A model generated the notes under the pieces. It made no database searches, was not told the origin of the DNA, and saw only the letters and a list, made by a program, of their open reading frames with translations. The translations under genes were made by a program, and so were the position numbers. From CAZRHR01 sp964578885 (GTDB taxonomy: Bacteria; Bacteroidota; Bacteroidia; CAIKAF01), in assembly GCA_964578885.1 (NCBI GenBank), contig CAZOEO010000018.1, positions 3,387 to 67,386 of the forward strand: a DNA stretch of 64,000 nucleotides, in the 5' to 3' direction. This document shows, piece by piece, positions 1-8,345 of this stretch (positions are counted from its first letter, which is position 1; the number at the start of each line of letters is the position of its first letter).

Positions 1-1
1 A

Positions 2-910
2 TTTGTGGTTTCGCGCTGGGATTTCGATTATTATCTCTGGCAACAAGCGGTGGAAAGTCCGAATGTAGATTTTGTGCAGGCCCGGGCTGAATCTATTTCT
101 GTTTCGGCAGACGAAGTCACCATCTCCTGCGGGACCACGATATTCAAAGCCGCTTTCCTTCTGGCTGGAGACGGAGATAAATCTCTTGTAAGAAGAACCT
201 TATGGCCAAAATCCATTCATCGGCGACATCATAGTGCAGGTTTAAGGCAATATTGGACAGGCGTTCAGGGATTTCCGGAAGGCGCATTTATTGAGTTACA
301 CTTTTTACCTGAACTTTTACCCGGATATTTTTGGATTTTTCCCATGACCGAAGGCCGCGCCAATGTGGGTTTAGGGGTACGTTCAGATGTGGTTTCTGCA
401 CAAAAAATGGATTTGAAAAAGCATTTGAAAAATATCATTGGGCATCATCCGGCCATTGCAGAAAGATTTTCAGGTGCGGAGGCGTCGGAAAGTATACGGG
501 GCGCCGGATTGCCACTCGGTTCCAAATGGAGAGAATTGATTCATCATCGGGTGCTGATGATGGGCGATGCAGCAGGACTGGTCGATCCGTTTTCCGGAGA
601 GGGTATCGGACAGGCCATGACAAGTGGTCGACTGGCCGCACAAACCGTTCTTCACGGACTAAAAACAGGAAAAGGAAGCGTTCGGGATTTACAGGGATAT
701 TCTCAACAATTGCAACGCACCTTAGGCGGAGAGCTGCGCGTAAGCACTTATCTGCAATGGATGCTCCGCTTCCCCGGATTGTTCAATCAGGTGGCCTTGA
801 AAGCACAAAACCGCCCATGGCTTCGTGACGAAATTTGCGACATGCTACATCATCCATCACAAAGAAAACGGCTGTTATGGCCGGGTTTCTGGTGGAAATG
901 GGTGCGCTAA
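2..910 (+). CDS. Geranylgeranyl reductase-family FAD-dependent oxidoreductase (5' truncated)
   Basis: The reading frame is open at the left edge, so the N-terminal FAD-binding GxGxxG segment lies outside the window; the GTG at position 5 is an internal valine. What is visible is the C-terminal two thirds of a p-hydroxybenzoate-hydroxylase-fold flavoprotein. LLAGDGDKSLVRR is the second FAD contact (GDG variant), and RVLMMGDAAGLVDPFSGEG is the conserved GD motif that binds the FAD ribityl chain. The PFSGEGIGQAM extension of this motif is characteristic of the geranylgeranyl reductase / FixC-like group, which reduces isoprenoid or lipid double bonds or hydroxylates aromatic substrates. The substrate cannot be told from the sequence. 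The gene ends about 200 bp before the RRM gene with no obvious terminator between them. Confidence 0.8.
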   Translation, partial: FVVSRWDFDYYLWQQAVESPNVDFVQARAESISVSADEVTISCGTTIFKAAFLLAGDGDKSLVRRTLWPKSIHRRHHSAGLRQYWTGVQGFPEGAFIELHFLPELLPGYFWIFPMTEGRANVGLGVRSDVVSAQKMDLKKHLKNIIGHHPAIAERFSGAEASESIRGAGLPLGSKWRELIHHRVLMMGDAAGLVDPFSGEGIGQAMTSGRLAAQTVLHGLKTGKGSVRDLQGYSQQLQRTLGGELRVSTYLQWMLRFPGLFNQVALKAQNRPWLRDEICDMLHHPSQRKRLLWPGFWWKWVR

Positions 911-964
911 CAGACTTTTTTAAAAAAGAAAGGAATATCCAAAAGAAAAAAAAGCAAAAAAAAG

Positions 965-996
965 TTTGTTAACCGGTTGAATATCCTTTAACTTGG
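965..996 (+). promoter_or_regulatory. Candidate Bacteroidota promoter for the RRM gene
   Basis: TTTG at 965-968 is followed after 20 bases by TAACTTGG at 989-996, one mismatch from the TAnnTTTG -7 element. This spacing is the usual one in Bacteroidota. It would leave an untranslated leader of about 100 nt before the start at 1107, as is common for cold-shock-type RNA-binding proteins. Confidence 0.4.
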
Positions 997-1106
997 TGTA
1001 TCATTGTACAGCGATTCTCTTCTCGAAAGAAACTAGGTATCAGGAAAGCTTCTGCATCATCTATTGAAAACCGGGCTGACGTCGCCTAATTTATTTTTTT
1101 TTATTC

Positions 1107-1502
1107 ATGAACATTTTCATTGCCAAGCTGAGTGGTCGCACCACCAGCGAAGACCTCCAGGAAGCTTTCGAACAGTACGGTGAGGTAACATCTGCCAAAG
1201 TTATTATGGATCGGGAAACCGGAAGATCCAAGTGTTTTGGTTTCGTAGAAATGGCCAACGACGACGAGGCCCGTTCCGCTATTGAAGCGCTGGACAACGC
1301 TCAATTCCACGAAAGTACTATCGTGGTAAAAGAAGCTCGTCCTCGTGAAGAACGCGCTCCCCGCTCATTCGGCGGTGGCGGCGGCGGCGGCGGTTTCCGT
1401 CCTCGTAGCCCACAAGGCCCTCGTTCAGGTGGCGGAGGTTTCCGTCCACGTGAAGAGCGAGGTGGCTATGGTGACCGGAACTATTCTTCTGATCGCTATT
1501 AA
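1107..1502 (+). CDS. Small RRM-type RNA-binding protein with Gly/Arg-rich tail
   Basis: 131 residues. An RNA recognition motif fills residues 1-80: RNP2 is IFIAKL near the N-terminus and RNP1 is KCFGFVEM near residue 45, both with the aromatic side chains that stack on RNA bases. Residues 85-131 are a low-complexity tail with a run of nine glycines and repeated RPR/GGFRPR units, like an RGG box. Bacteroidota and cyanobacteria commonly have one or more such single-RRM proteins that behave as RNA chaperones, often cold-induced; that role is inferred from the family. The gene stands alone between a candidate promoter and a strong terminator, so it is probably monocistronic and well expressed. 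Confidence 0.92.
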   Translation: MNIFIAKLSGRTTSEDLQEAFEQYGEVTSAKVIMDRETGRSKCFGFVEMANDDEARSAIEALDNAQFHESTIVVKEARPREERAPRSFGGGGGGGGFRPRSPQGPRSGGGGFRPREERGGYGDRNYSSDRY

Positions 1503-1528
1503 TCGACTTCGCGCACACGCGCATAGCG

Positions 1529-1560
1529 AAGGGGATAACCAATGGTTGTCCCCTTTTTTT
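1529..1560 (+). terminator. Rho-independent terminator of the RRM gene
   Basis: A 12-bp stem, AAGGGGATAACC (1529-1540) with GGTTGTCCCCTT (1544-1555), contains one wobble pair and a three-base loop, and is followed by a run of T to 1560. It lies 27 bases after the RRM stop codon. Confidence 0.88.
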
Positions 1561-1649
1561 GTGAAAGTAAATCACCTTTCACCAAGTCTCATCCAAATAA
1601 AATGAATCTGTTTTAGCCACTTAAAGACTATTGCCTCGCCAAAAACACC

Positions 1650-2390
1650 TTATGCCAGCGGACGCTTCACGCGTAATTCGAAGTTTTTTCCCAAATACAC
1701 CCTTCGTACTTCTTCATCTGCAGCCAACTCCTCTGCCGTGCCCGCTTTTAAAATTTTACCTTCAAACAATAAATAAGCGCGATCGGTAATAGATAAGGTC
1801 TCGTTTACATTGTGATCGGTAATCAAAATGCCAATATTCCTGTTTTTCAACGAGGCCACAATGCCCTGAATATCTTCTACGGCAATGGGATCCACACCGG
1901 CAAATGGTTCATCCAGCAAAATAAAGGCTGGATCCGTCGCCAATGCCCTGGCAATCTCGGTTCGCCGGCGCTCGCCACCAGACAACAAATCACCACGATT
2001 TTTTCGGACTTTCTGCAACCCAAACTCCTGAATCAGAGTTTCACATTTCTCGCGCATCTCCTCCCTACTCAAATCCCGATGCTCCAATACCGCCATTAAA
2101 TTGTCTTCCACACTCAATTTGCGAAAAACAGAAGGCTCCTGCGGCAAATAACCAATGCCCATCCTTGCCCTTTGATACATGGGCATGGAGGTAATGTCTT
2201 TATCACCAAGATAAATATGTCCCTCATTGGGCCGAATCATTCCTGTCACCATGTAAAACGTGGTGGTCTTCCCAGCCCCATTGGGCCCAAGCAATCCTAC
2301 AATTTCTCCTCGATTTACTTCTACACTCACACGATTCACAACCGTGCGACGCTTATAGCGCTTGATGAGGGATTCCGCACGCAGCTTCAT
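1650..2390 (-). CDS. lptB: LPS export ABC transporter ATP-binding protein LptB
   Basis: 246 residues, the usual length. It has a full ABC ATPase core: Walker A GPNGAGKTT at residues 35-43, Q-loop at LPQEPSVF, signature LSGGERRRTEIARAL, Walker B FILLDEPFAGVD and switch histidine in ILITDHNV. The GERRR signature and the FAGVDPIAVEDIQ segment are typical of LptB/YhbG rather than other ABC proteins. LptB is the cytoplasmic motor that, with LptF and LptG, extracts lipopolysaccharide from the inner membrane for transport to the outer membrane. Its start lies 3 bp after the stop of the upstream DUF5686 gene, so it is probably the last cistron of the envelope operon that starts near 5.3 kb or 6.3 kb. 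LptF/G are not in the window. Confidence 0.93.
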   Translation of the reverse strand: MKLRAESLIKRYKRRTVVNRVSVEVNRGEIVGLLGPNGAGKTTTFYMVTGMIRPNEGHIYLGDKDITSMPMYQRARMGIGYLPQEPSVFRKLSVEDNLMAVLEHRDLSREEMREKCETLIQEFGLQKVRKNRGDLLSGGERRRTEIARALATDPAFILLDEPFAGVDPIAVEDIQGIVASLKNRNIGILITDHNVNETLSITDRAYLLFEGKILKAGTAEELAADEEVRRVYLGKNFELRVKRPLA

Positions 2391-2393
2391 GTG

Positions 2394-4952
2394 TTAAATT
2401 TTTACACTTAAGCCCCCCACAATTCCCCAACGTGGCGATTCCGGATAAAACTCGTTGCCCGGATCCAGCGGATTCGCACCGCGCTGATGCGTTAAACGCC
2501 ACACAAAGTCGATACGCAACACATTAAAAATATTCTCAATCCCTGCATGCACTTCCACATAAGGCATGGTTTCTCCTGTTCTTTGATCACGTAATTCGTA
2601 AGTACCCTGAGGCAAGGCCATATATGCCTTATTCGCATCTGAAATAGAGCCAACCAGCATCTTGGCACCAATCACCTCACGCCATTTCAACTTACGGATA
2701 CCTGGAATTTTATTGAAAAATAATCCATCAAAGAAATGCTCCACCCGAACCGAGGTGTACTGGTCGGAAACGAATTCAAAATAGTTCATCAGGTTAAACC
2801 CAAACATGTCATACATGTAAGTGTCATTTCCCAAGTGGATTTCCATTAAAGGATAAGGAATGGTACCCCAAATCTTTCCTGCCTGAATTTCCCAATCCGT
2901 ATAACCCAAAGGCTTAATACGCGTCCGGTCAGCAATGGAACAACGCACTGCATGGTATTCATAATTGCTTCCCAGCACGCCTTTCATACCATAGGTGTAC
3001 TCCAATTTAATGGCCGGATATTCCCCGCGAATTGCTCTTCTTTTTACCCGTCCACGAAGCCACTGCTGACCATAAGCCAGTGTTGTTTCTAGCTTAATTT
3101 CAGAACGGGTGAAATGCGGAAGGTAATTGACAATTTCGCCATTTTGGTCGAGCTCACCGAAACGTAAAAAAGGAGAATCATATACTCGCATCCAGTTGAG
3201 CGTAAGCTTCGAATTAAGACCGGTAAACCAATCGTGCTCATAAAAGGTCTGTACATCATCAATAAAGCTGATGTCCGTAAGCACCCTTCTGCGCAAAAAG
3301 GTTCCAATAAAGTTGTCTGGACGCCACTGGTTTCTCGATAGCCCCAATTGCTCGTAATCCTGGCGAATTCGCCACCCAAACATCCGCCAGGGGTTTTTGT
3401 CTTTGTTGAAATGATACACACCGGAGCAATCCCATTTAAACCGTTCGTCACGCGTACCGTAAGTCACGTGGGCTTCTACAAAAAATCTGCGGCTGATAGA
3501 ATCGGAAGTTCGTCCCCCAACTTTAATCCGATGACCCTCAATTTCATTCATAGACCAGGTCTCATACAAAGGACCATAACCGAAGTAACCGAAATTCCAA
3601 TATCCGGAGCTGACCAAATCGCCAATTTTATAAATAAACTGGAACGTCGGATTCTTTTTAACCTTGGTCACCGCAGAATCAATCTTCATTTCTGTGGAAG
3701 TTAATTCGATGGGCCGCAATGTATCCCAGGTAAATTTAGACACTCGCGCACCATCGATGATGTCTACTTCGGCCCCGGGTTTCGGAAAAAGTGCAGAGGA
3801 AGGTTGGTTAAACACATGATTGGAATGAACGCGGGTACGATGAATCAACACCCTGTATTTGTCGTTTTTCTTGGCCAGATTCATGGAGAAATCCACAAAA
3901 TCTTTTGGATTAAAGTCCATCCAGGCTTCATCGTAAGTGAGCACCCAAACCCCATCGGGACGTCTGGAAAATTTGGCATCAATCTCGAAACTTGATACAA
4001 AATTGATATTGGCTTCAGGGTTCATTTTCAACCGAAACCGTGTGACAGCCCAGGTAGTGTCGTGCACGTACATCTCTCCTGAATACACCATTTCTTTCGG
4101 CAAACCGCCTTTGGGACCAAAGGTGATTCGAAACTGACGCATGTTATCTATGTAAAGCGTGTCCGTCAGTTCATAGGCATAATATCCAACGGCAGGATTC
4201 AGCGGTCCAACAAAGGTTTTACCCAGAATCAACTGGTTATCGTCATAAAAATTAAAATCCTGAAATGTCCCCAAAAACTGAGCAAAGTTGTCGTTCTCCA
4301 CACCCGTCATGGCAAACTTGTGAATCACTTCCCGCTTGGTGGCACCTCGCTTTTTATAGATTTTAGACATCATCTCGGAGAGAAGGAAAGGATAATACTT
4401 CGTAGTATCGCCAGGGTATCTTCCTACATAAGCTAAATCGAAAATAGGGCGGAACGCGCGAGTCACTTTCCCATTGACAAATTTCTCCGGCAGATTATAT
4501 GCATCGAACTGTGATTTGGTATAGACATCTGACTCCACCGATTCAAATCGGAAAGGATCGTTCTCTCTACGGTATTTTTTCACAGAATCAATTACTTCCA
4601 AGGCGGGCCGTCTTTTCCGATATACCACCTGAACTTCATTTAAAACCAATCCGGGTTGTAATGTAAGGCGCACATTATTAACGACTCCGGGACGAATATT
4701 TAAAGTAGTGTCCTGATAACCGAGAAAACGAATATGTAATTTGGTTGGCTTCTGATCCGTTTTAAGCTCAAAACGACCCTCGAAATCAGTCACGGTTCCT
4801 ATGGAAGTTCCACCGAAATACACATTGACTCCGGGCATGGGTGTATTCCTTTTCTCTTTAGGATCGCCGTCAAATATCACGCCTTTCACCACAGTGACCT
4901 GTGCATGAAGAGATGCGCCTATAAAAAATAAGAAAAAGAGAAGCCTCACCAT
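2394..4952 (-). CDS. DUF5686 and carboxypeptidase-regulatory-like domain outer-membrane protein
   Basis: 852 residues. A signal peptide (MVRLLFFLFFIGASLHAQ) is followed by a carboxypeptidase D regulatory-like beta-sandwich at about residues 20-105 (GVNVYFGGTSIGTVTDFEG, then FLGYQ), the same N-terminal extension seen on SusC-like receptors. The rest is the long DUF5686 region, rich in aromatic residues and alternating patterns expected of a large outer-membrane beta-barrel, ending in a terminal strand GIVGGLSVKI. The family is confined to Bacteroidota and has no settled function; location in the outer membrane is an inference. Its start codon overlaps the stop of the AhpD-like gene by one base and lptB follows 3 bp downstream, so the three genes are almost certainly co-transcribed. 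Confidence 0.85.
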   Translation of the reverse strand: MVRLLFFLFFIGASLHAQVTVVKGVIFDGDPKEKRNTPMPGVNVYFGGTSIGTVTDFEGRFELKTDQKPTKLHIRFLGYQDTTLNIRPGVVNNVRLTLQPGLVLNEVQVVYRKRRPALEVIDSVKKYRRENDPFRFESVESDVYTKSQFDAYNLPEKFVNGKVTRAFRPIFDLAYVGRYPGDTTKYYPFLLSEMMSKIYKKRGATKREVIHKFAMTGVENDNFAQFLGTFQDFNFYDDNQLILGKTFVGPLNPAVGYYAYELTDTLYIDNMRQFRITFGPKGGLPKEMVYSGEMYVHDTTWAVTRFRLKMNPEANINFVSSFEIDAKFSRRPDGVWVLTYDEAWMDFNPKDFVDFSMNLAKKNDKYRVLIHRTRVHSNHVFNQPSSALFPKPGAEVDIIDGARVSKFTWDTLRPIELTSTEMKIDSAVTKVKKNPTFQFIYKIGDLVSSGYWNFGYFGYGPLYETWSMNEIEGHRIKVGGRTSDSISRRFFVEAHVTYGTRDERFKWDCSGVYHFNKDKNPWRMFGWRIRQDYEQLGLSRNQWRPDNFIGTFLRRRVLTDISFIDDVQTFYEHDWFTGLNSKLTLNWMRVYDSPFLRFGELDQNGEIVNYLPHFTRSEIKLETTLAYGQQWLRGRVKRRAIRGEYPAIKLEYTYGMKGVLGSNYEYHAVRCSIADRTRIKPLGYTDWEIQAGKIWGTIPYPLMEIHLGNDTYMYDMFGFNLMNYFEFVSDQYTSVRVEHFFDGLFFNKIPGIRKLKWREVIGAKMLVGSISDANKAYMALPQGTYELRDQRTGETMPYVEVHAGIENIFNVLRIDFVWRLTHQRGANPLDPGNEFYPESPRWGIVGGLSVKI

Positions 4953-5317
4953 TATTCAGGAGAATTATGGGATTGCAGGGCGTCCCAATAGGCAACAGCC
5001 CTTCTGGTATGGGGAATAACAATGGTTCCACCCACAAGATTCGCTATACTTAGCAATTCAAAAAATTCGGCCTCCGTGGTACCAGCGGTAACGCATTGTT
5101 CAATATGATACTTTACGCAATCGTCGCAACGTAGTACCAATGAACCCATTAAACCTAATAATTCCTTGGTTTTGGTAGGCAAAGCGCCGTCTTCATAAGC
5201 CCTTGCATCCAAATTAAATAGCCTCTTGATAACCAGATTATCCGCAGATAAAATACGGGCGTTCATTTCGCTTCGTTCCGCACGAAAGGCCTCTACAATG
5301 GTCGAATGTTCACGCAT
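4952..5317 (-). CDS. Carboxymuconolactone decarboxylase (AhpD-like) family protein
   Basis: 121 residues, all helical in appearance. The AhpD-fold hallmark is present at residues 63-79: LRCDDCVKYHIEQC, with the redox CxxC (CDDC) and the histidine of the proton relay four residues beyond the second cysteine. Proteins of this fold act as thiol peroxidase reductants or as decarboxylases; the intact CxxC favours a thiol-redox role. The Bacteroidota version is usually short like this one. A perfect TAnnTTTG element ends 8 bases before the ATG, so transcription probably starts at or just before the start codon. It heads the unit that continues into DUF5686 and lptB. Confidence 0.82.
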   Translation of the reverse strand: MREHSTIVEAFRAERSEMNARILSADNLVIKRLFNLDARAYEDGALPTKTKELLGLMGSLVLRCDDCVKYHIEQCVTAGTTEAEFFELLSIANLVGGTIVIPHTRRAVAYWDALQSHNSPE

Positions 5318-5324
5318 GTTGGTA

Positions 5325-5332
5325 CAAAGCTA
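5325..5332 (-). promoter_or_regulatory. TAnnTTTG promoter element for the AhpD-like/DUF5686/lptB unit
   Basis: On the minus strand the sequence is TAGCTTTG, an exact match to the Bacteroidota -7 consensus, 7 bases upstream of the start codon at 5317. The resulting transcript would be leaderless or nearly so. Confidence 0.6.
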
Positions 5333-5452
5333 ATAGGTACATGCCGCTTAAGCAAAATTATAGCTCAAATTAAAACAGCTAAAAAGACAATAATCAGAGC
5401 AATATCACGAATGTCAGGGGTTTTAACAAGCAAAAAGTTTGTTAAAGGAAGA

Positions 5453-6265
5453 TTATCCTTGATTTGCCTTTTCTCTGGAACGATGCACGCTGGCTGAAAC
5501 CCAAATGGAAATTTCATACAACAGGGTGAGCGGTAGCGTCAAAAGAATTTGCGAAGCCACGTCGGGTGGCGTAATAATAGCGGCTAAAATCAAAATTATC
5601 ACAAAAGCATGCCGACGATATTTCCGCAAAAAATCAGGCCCTAAAACGCCTAGTTTCGTCAGAAAATAGACCAGGACGGGTAATTGAAAGACCAATCCTG
5701 TTCCCAAAGTCAGACTTAAAAGTGTAGAAATATAATTATCGAAATCCGGCGCATTCTCAATAAATGCGCTCACCCTGTAATTTCCTAAAAAGTGAATGGT
5801 AATGGGTGCAATCATAAGATATCCGAAAGCCACACCCAAAAAGAAAAGAAGAGAAATAAAAAATGTAATACCACGTACAGTCTGAATTTCCTTCTCGTGC
5901 AAAGCAGGCTTCACAAACCTCCATAATTCCCAAATGATATACGGAAAAGCCATAATAATACCGGCCACCATACATGCGTAAATGTGCCAAATAAACTGAC
6001 CGCTCATTTTACGGCTTAAAAACTGCTTAATCTCCACTTTTCCAAGACAAAGGGCATCTGTTTGCAACCAATCGGCAAGCGTACAAAACCATTGTTTAGA
6101 AATAAAATCTTCCCGAAATGGGCCGAAAATAACTTCATCAAAGAGAAATGGAGTAAAGAAAAAAGCCACCACAGCCCCAACAACCATCGCCAATGCAGAG
6201 CGCCATAAATGCCCCCGCAAAGCTTCAAGGTGCCCTAAAAAACTCATTTCCTTCTCCTGAGGCAT
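5453..6265 (-). CDS. tatC: Twin-arginine translocase subunit TatC
   Basis: 270 residues. The N-terminal signature MSFLGHLEALRGHLWRS matches the conserved TatC cytoplasmic start (SFLxHLxELR), followed by six predicted membrane segments. The conserved glutamate stretch before the fourth segment is WELWRFVKPALHEKE (FxxPxLxxxE), the region that contacts the RR signal. TatC is the receptor for folded proteins with RR signal peptides. The TAT-variant signal of ActB, encoded in the next operon upstream, is a likely substrate. The first ATG at 6265 is used here; the ATG at 6247 has a better Shine-Dalgarno-like AGGAG and would start directly at MSFLGHL, so the first six residues are uncertain. TatA/B are not in the window. 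Confidence 0.95.
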   Translation of the reverse strand: MPQEKEMSFLGHLEALRGHLWRSALAMVVGAVVAFFFTPFLFDEVIFGPFREDFISKQWFCTLADWLQTDALCLGKVEIKQFLSRKMSGQFIWHIYACMVAGIIMAFPYIIWELWRFVKPALHEKEIQTVRGITFFISLLFFLGVAFGYLMIAPITIHFLGNYRVSAFIENAPDFDNYISTLLSLTLGTGLVFQLPVLVYFLTKLGVLGPDFLRKYRRHAFVIILILAAIITPPDVASQILLTLPLTLLYEISIWVSASVHRSREKANQG

Positions 6266-6270
6266 AAGCG

Positions 6271-6278
6271 CAAAAGTA
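6271..6278 (-). promoter_or_regulatory. TAnnTTTG promoter element for tatC
   Basis: Minus-strand TACTTTTG is an exact match to the -7 consensus and ends 5 bases before the first tatC ATG (6265). If transcription starts 5-8 bases downstream, the transcript begins at about that ATG, which would favour either a leaderless start or the ATG at 6247. Confidence 0.55.
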
Positions 6279-6420
6279 AGGATTTATCTCTTTGAAATGG
6301 GAAGGAATGCATGCAGAATATAACCCAAAGAAAATGCAACTTTTAACGCATCTGAAAAGGTGAAAAAGCCGGGAAAACAAACTTTCTCAAAATGGAAAAA
6401 GGAAAATGTTGGATACGGAA

Positions 6421-6457
6421 AAAACAAAAAAAACGGGCTCCGTTAAGAACCCGTTTT
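6421..6457 (-). terminator. Rho-independent terminator of the act-cox operon
   Basis: Read on the minus strand, AAAACGGGTTC (6457-6447) pairs with GAGCCCGTTTT (6440-6430) in an 11-bp stem with one wobble and a six-base loop, followed by an almost pure T tract down to 6421. It lies just beyond the coxA stop at 6474. Confidence 0.85.
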
Positions 6458-6473
6458 CCCTGATGCAATAAAA

Positions 6474-8324
6474 TCAATGATGTTCGGCAGCCTGCTTTTC
6501 CTTTTCAGTCAAAGGCTTGGTCTGCAGTATAAAGTCTGATTCTTCTCCGTTTGGAAGGCTATAATCGTAAGGCCAACGGTGAACGGTAGGAATTTCACCA
6601 GGCCAGTTACCATGAACATGTTTCACAGGCGTTGTCCATTCCAAAGTGGTAGAATTCCAAGGATTCTCAGGCGCTTTAGGACCTTTGAGGGCAGAATAAA
6701 TAAAGTTGAATACAAAAATGAACTGAGCCAAACCACCAATAATGGCGAAAATGGAGATAACAGTGTTCAAATCTGCAAAGCCATCGAAGAATTCAGGATT
6801 CTGATAATAGCGTCTTGGTACACCAGCCAGACCCATATAGTGCATTGGGAAAAATACACCATAAGCTCCAATCAGCGTGACCCAGAAATGGAGATAACCC
6901 AGTTTGTTGTTCATCATACGACCAAACATTTTGGGGAACCAGTGGTACACGCCGGCAAAAGTACCGAACATGGAAGCCACACCCATTACGATATGGAAGT
7001 GAGCAACAACGAAATAAGTATTGTGCAGGTTCACATCCAGAGCAGCATCAGCAAGGATGATACCGGTTAAACCACCTGTAATAAACAGAGAAACCACCCC
7101 AACAGCGAACATCATACCGGGAGTGTACACGATATTTCCTTTCCAAAGAGTTGTGATGTAGTTAAAGGCTTTGATGGCCGATGGAATAGCAATCAACAAT
7201 GTGGTAAAAGTAAATACGGCTCCCAGGAGCGGATTCATACCGGTGATGAACATGTGGTGACCCCATACAATGAAAGAAAGGAAGGCAATGGCCAGCATCG
7301 ACCCAATCATGGCACGATATCCAAAAATGGGCTTCCGGCTATTCACAGCCAATACCTCAGAGGTAATTCCCAAAGATGGCAGAAGAATGATATATACTTC
7401 TGGGTGACCGAGGAACCAGAACAAATGCTGATACAACACTGGTGATCCACCAGTTTGTTCTAAAGCCTGGCCAGAAATGAAAATATCAGACAGGAAGAAA
7501 GAGGTTCCCATAGAACGGTCGAAAATGAGAAGAAGACCGGCTGCAAGAAGCACTGGGAAAGACAAAAGACCAAGGATGGCAGTAATAAAAAACGCCCAAA
7601 TGGTTAATGGCATGCGCGTCATGGACATTCCTTGAGTACGAAGGTTCAATACCGTAGCGATGTAGTTCAAACCACCCATTAAAACGGAGATAATGAACAT
7701 CACAATGGAAGTGAGCCAAAGAGTCATACCCAAACCGGAACCAGAACTGGCTTGTGGCAAGGCAGAAAGCGGAGGATAAACAACCCAACCGGAAGCGGCA
7801 GGGCCTGTCTCCACAAACAGGGAACAAAGCATTACCAAACTGGAAAGGAAAAAGAACCAGTAAGATAACATGTTCAGAAAAGGAGACGCCATATCTCTAG
7901 CACCCAACTGCAATGGAATGAGCAGGTTGGAGAAAGTGCCGGACAAACCTGCGGTAAGTACCATGAAAACAAGGATAGTTCCGTGAATGGTAACTGCGGC
8001 AAGATAGAAGTTAGGATCTAGTACACCACCTGGCGCCCATTTTCCCAAAAAGGTTTCCAAAATGGGTACTTCCTGACCAGGCCAACCCAATTGAATACGG
8101 AAAAATAAGGAAAGCGCCATTCCCACAAGGCCCATAATCATTCCTGTAATCAGGAATTGCTTGGCAATCATCTTGTGATCCTGCGAAAAGATATATTTGG
8201 TGATGAACGATTCCTTGTGATGATGATGACCTTCGTGTCCATGATCATCATGATGAGCAACATGGCCCGCAGCATGAGAAGTGCCGGCTGCAGAACCGTC
8301 CGGAAGTAAAGTTTCTTCGTTCAT
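6474..8324 (-). CDS. coxA: Cytochrome c oxidase subunit I (haem-copper oxidase catalytic subunit)
   Basis: 616 residues with about 12-13 membrane segments after a His-rich cytoplasmic N-terminus (residues 17-40). All metal ligands are visible: the haem a ligand in TIHGTILVFM, the CuB/Tyr cross-link region in WFLGHPEVYIILLP, the two CuB histidines in WGHHMFITGM, and the haem a3/haem a pair in VVAHFHIVMG. The GHPEVY motif with glutamate places it in the A1 family that has an intact D-channel exit. It reduces oxygen to water and pumps protons in the inner membrane. It is the last gene of the act operon, 21 bp after coxB, so it is co-expressed with the complex III replacement that feeds it. Subunits III and IV are not in the window. 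Confidence 0.97.
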   Translation of the reverse strand: MNEETLLPDGSAAGTSHAAGHVAHHDDHGHEGHHHHKESFITKYIFSQDHKMIAKQFLITGMIMGLVGMALSLFFRIQLGWPGQEVPILETFLGKWAPGGVLDPNFYLAAVTIHGTILVFMVLTAGLSGTFSNLLIPLQLGARDMASPFLNMLSYWFFFLSSLVMLCSLFVETGPAASGWVVYPPLSALPQASSGSGLGMTLWLTSIVMFIISVLMGGLNYIATVLNLRTQGMSMTRMPLTIWAFFITAILGLLSFPVLLAAGLLLIFDRSMGTSFFLSDIFISGQALEQTGGSPVLYQHLFWFLGHPEVYIILLPSLGITSEVLAVNSRKPIFGYRAMIGSMLAIAFLSFIVWGHHMFITGMNPLLGAVFTFTTLLIAIPSAIKAFNYITTLWKGNIVYTPGMMFAVGVVSLFITGGLTGIILADAALDVNLHNTYFVVAHFHIVMGVASMFGTFAGVYHWFPKMFGRMMNNKLGYLHFWVTLIGAYGVFFPMHYMGLAGVPRRYYQNPEFFDGFADLNTVISIFAIIGGLAQFIFVFNFIYSALKGPKAPENPWNSTTLEWTTPVKHVHGNWPGEIPTVHRWPYDYSLPNGEESDFILQTKPLTEKEKQAAEHH

Positions 8325-8345
8325 GAGTATATTAATTATCGGCGA

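Noticed and set aside
331..828. 165-codon frame inside the first flavoprotein gene
   Set aside because: The overlapping frame contains the conserved GD motif of the flavoprotein; this one is Arg/Gly/Ser-rich noise.
6579..7070. 163-codon plus-strand reading frame opposite coxA
   Set aside because: It is antisense to the most conserved part of subunit I and has shadow-type composition.
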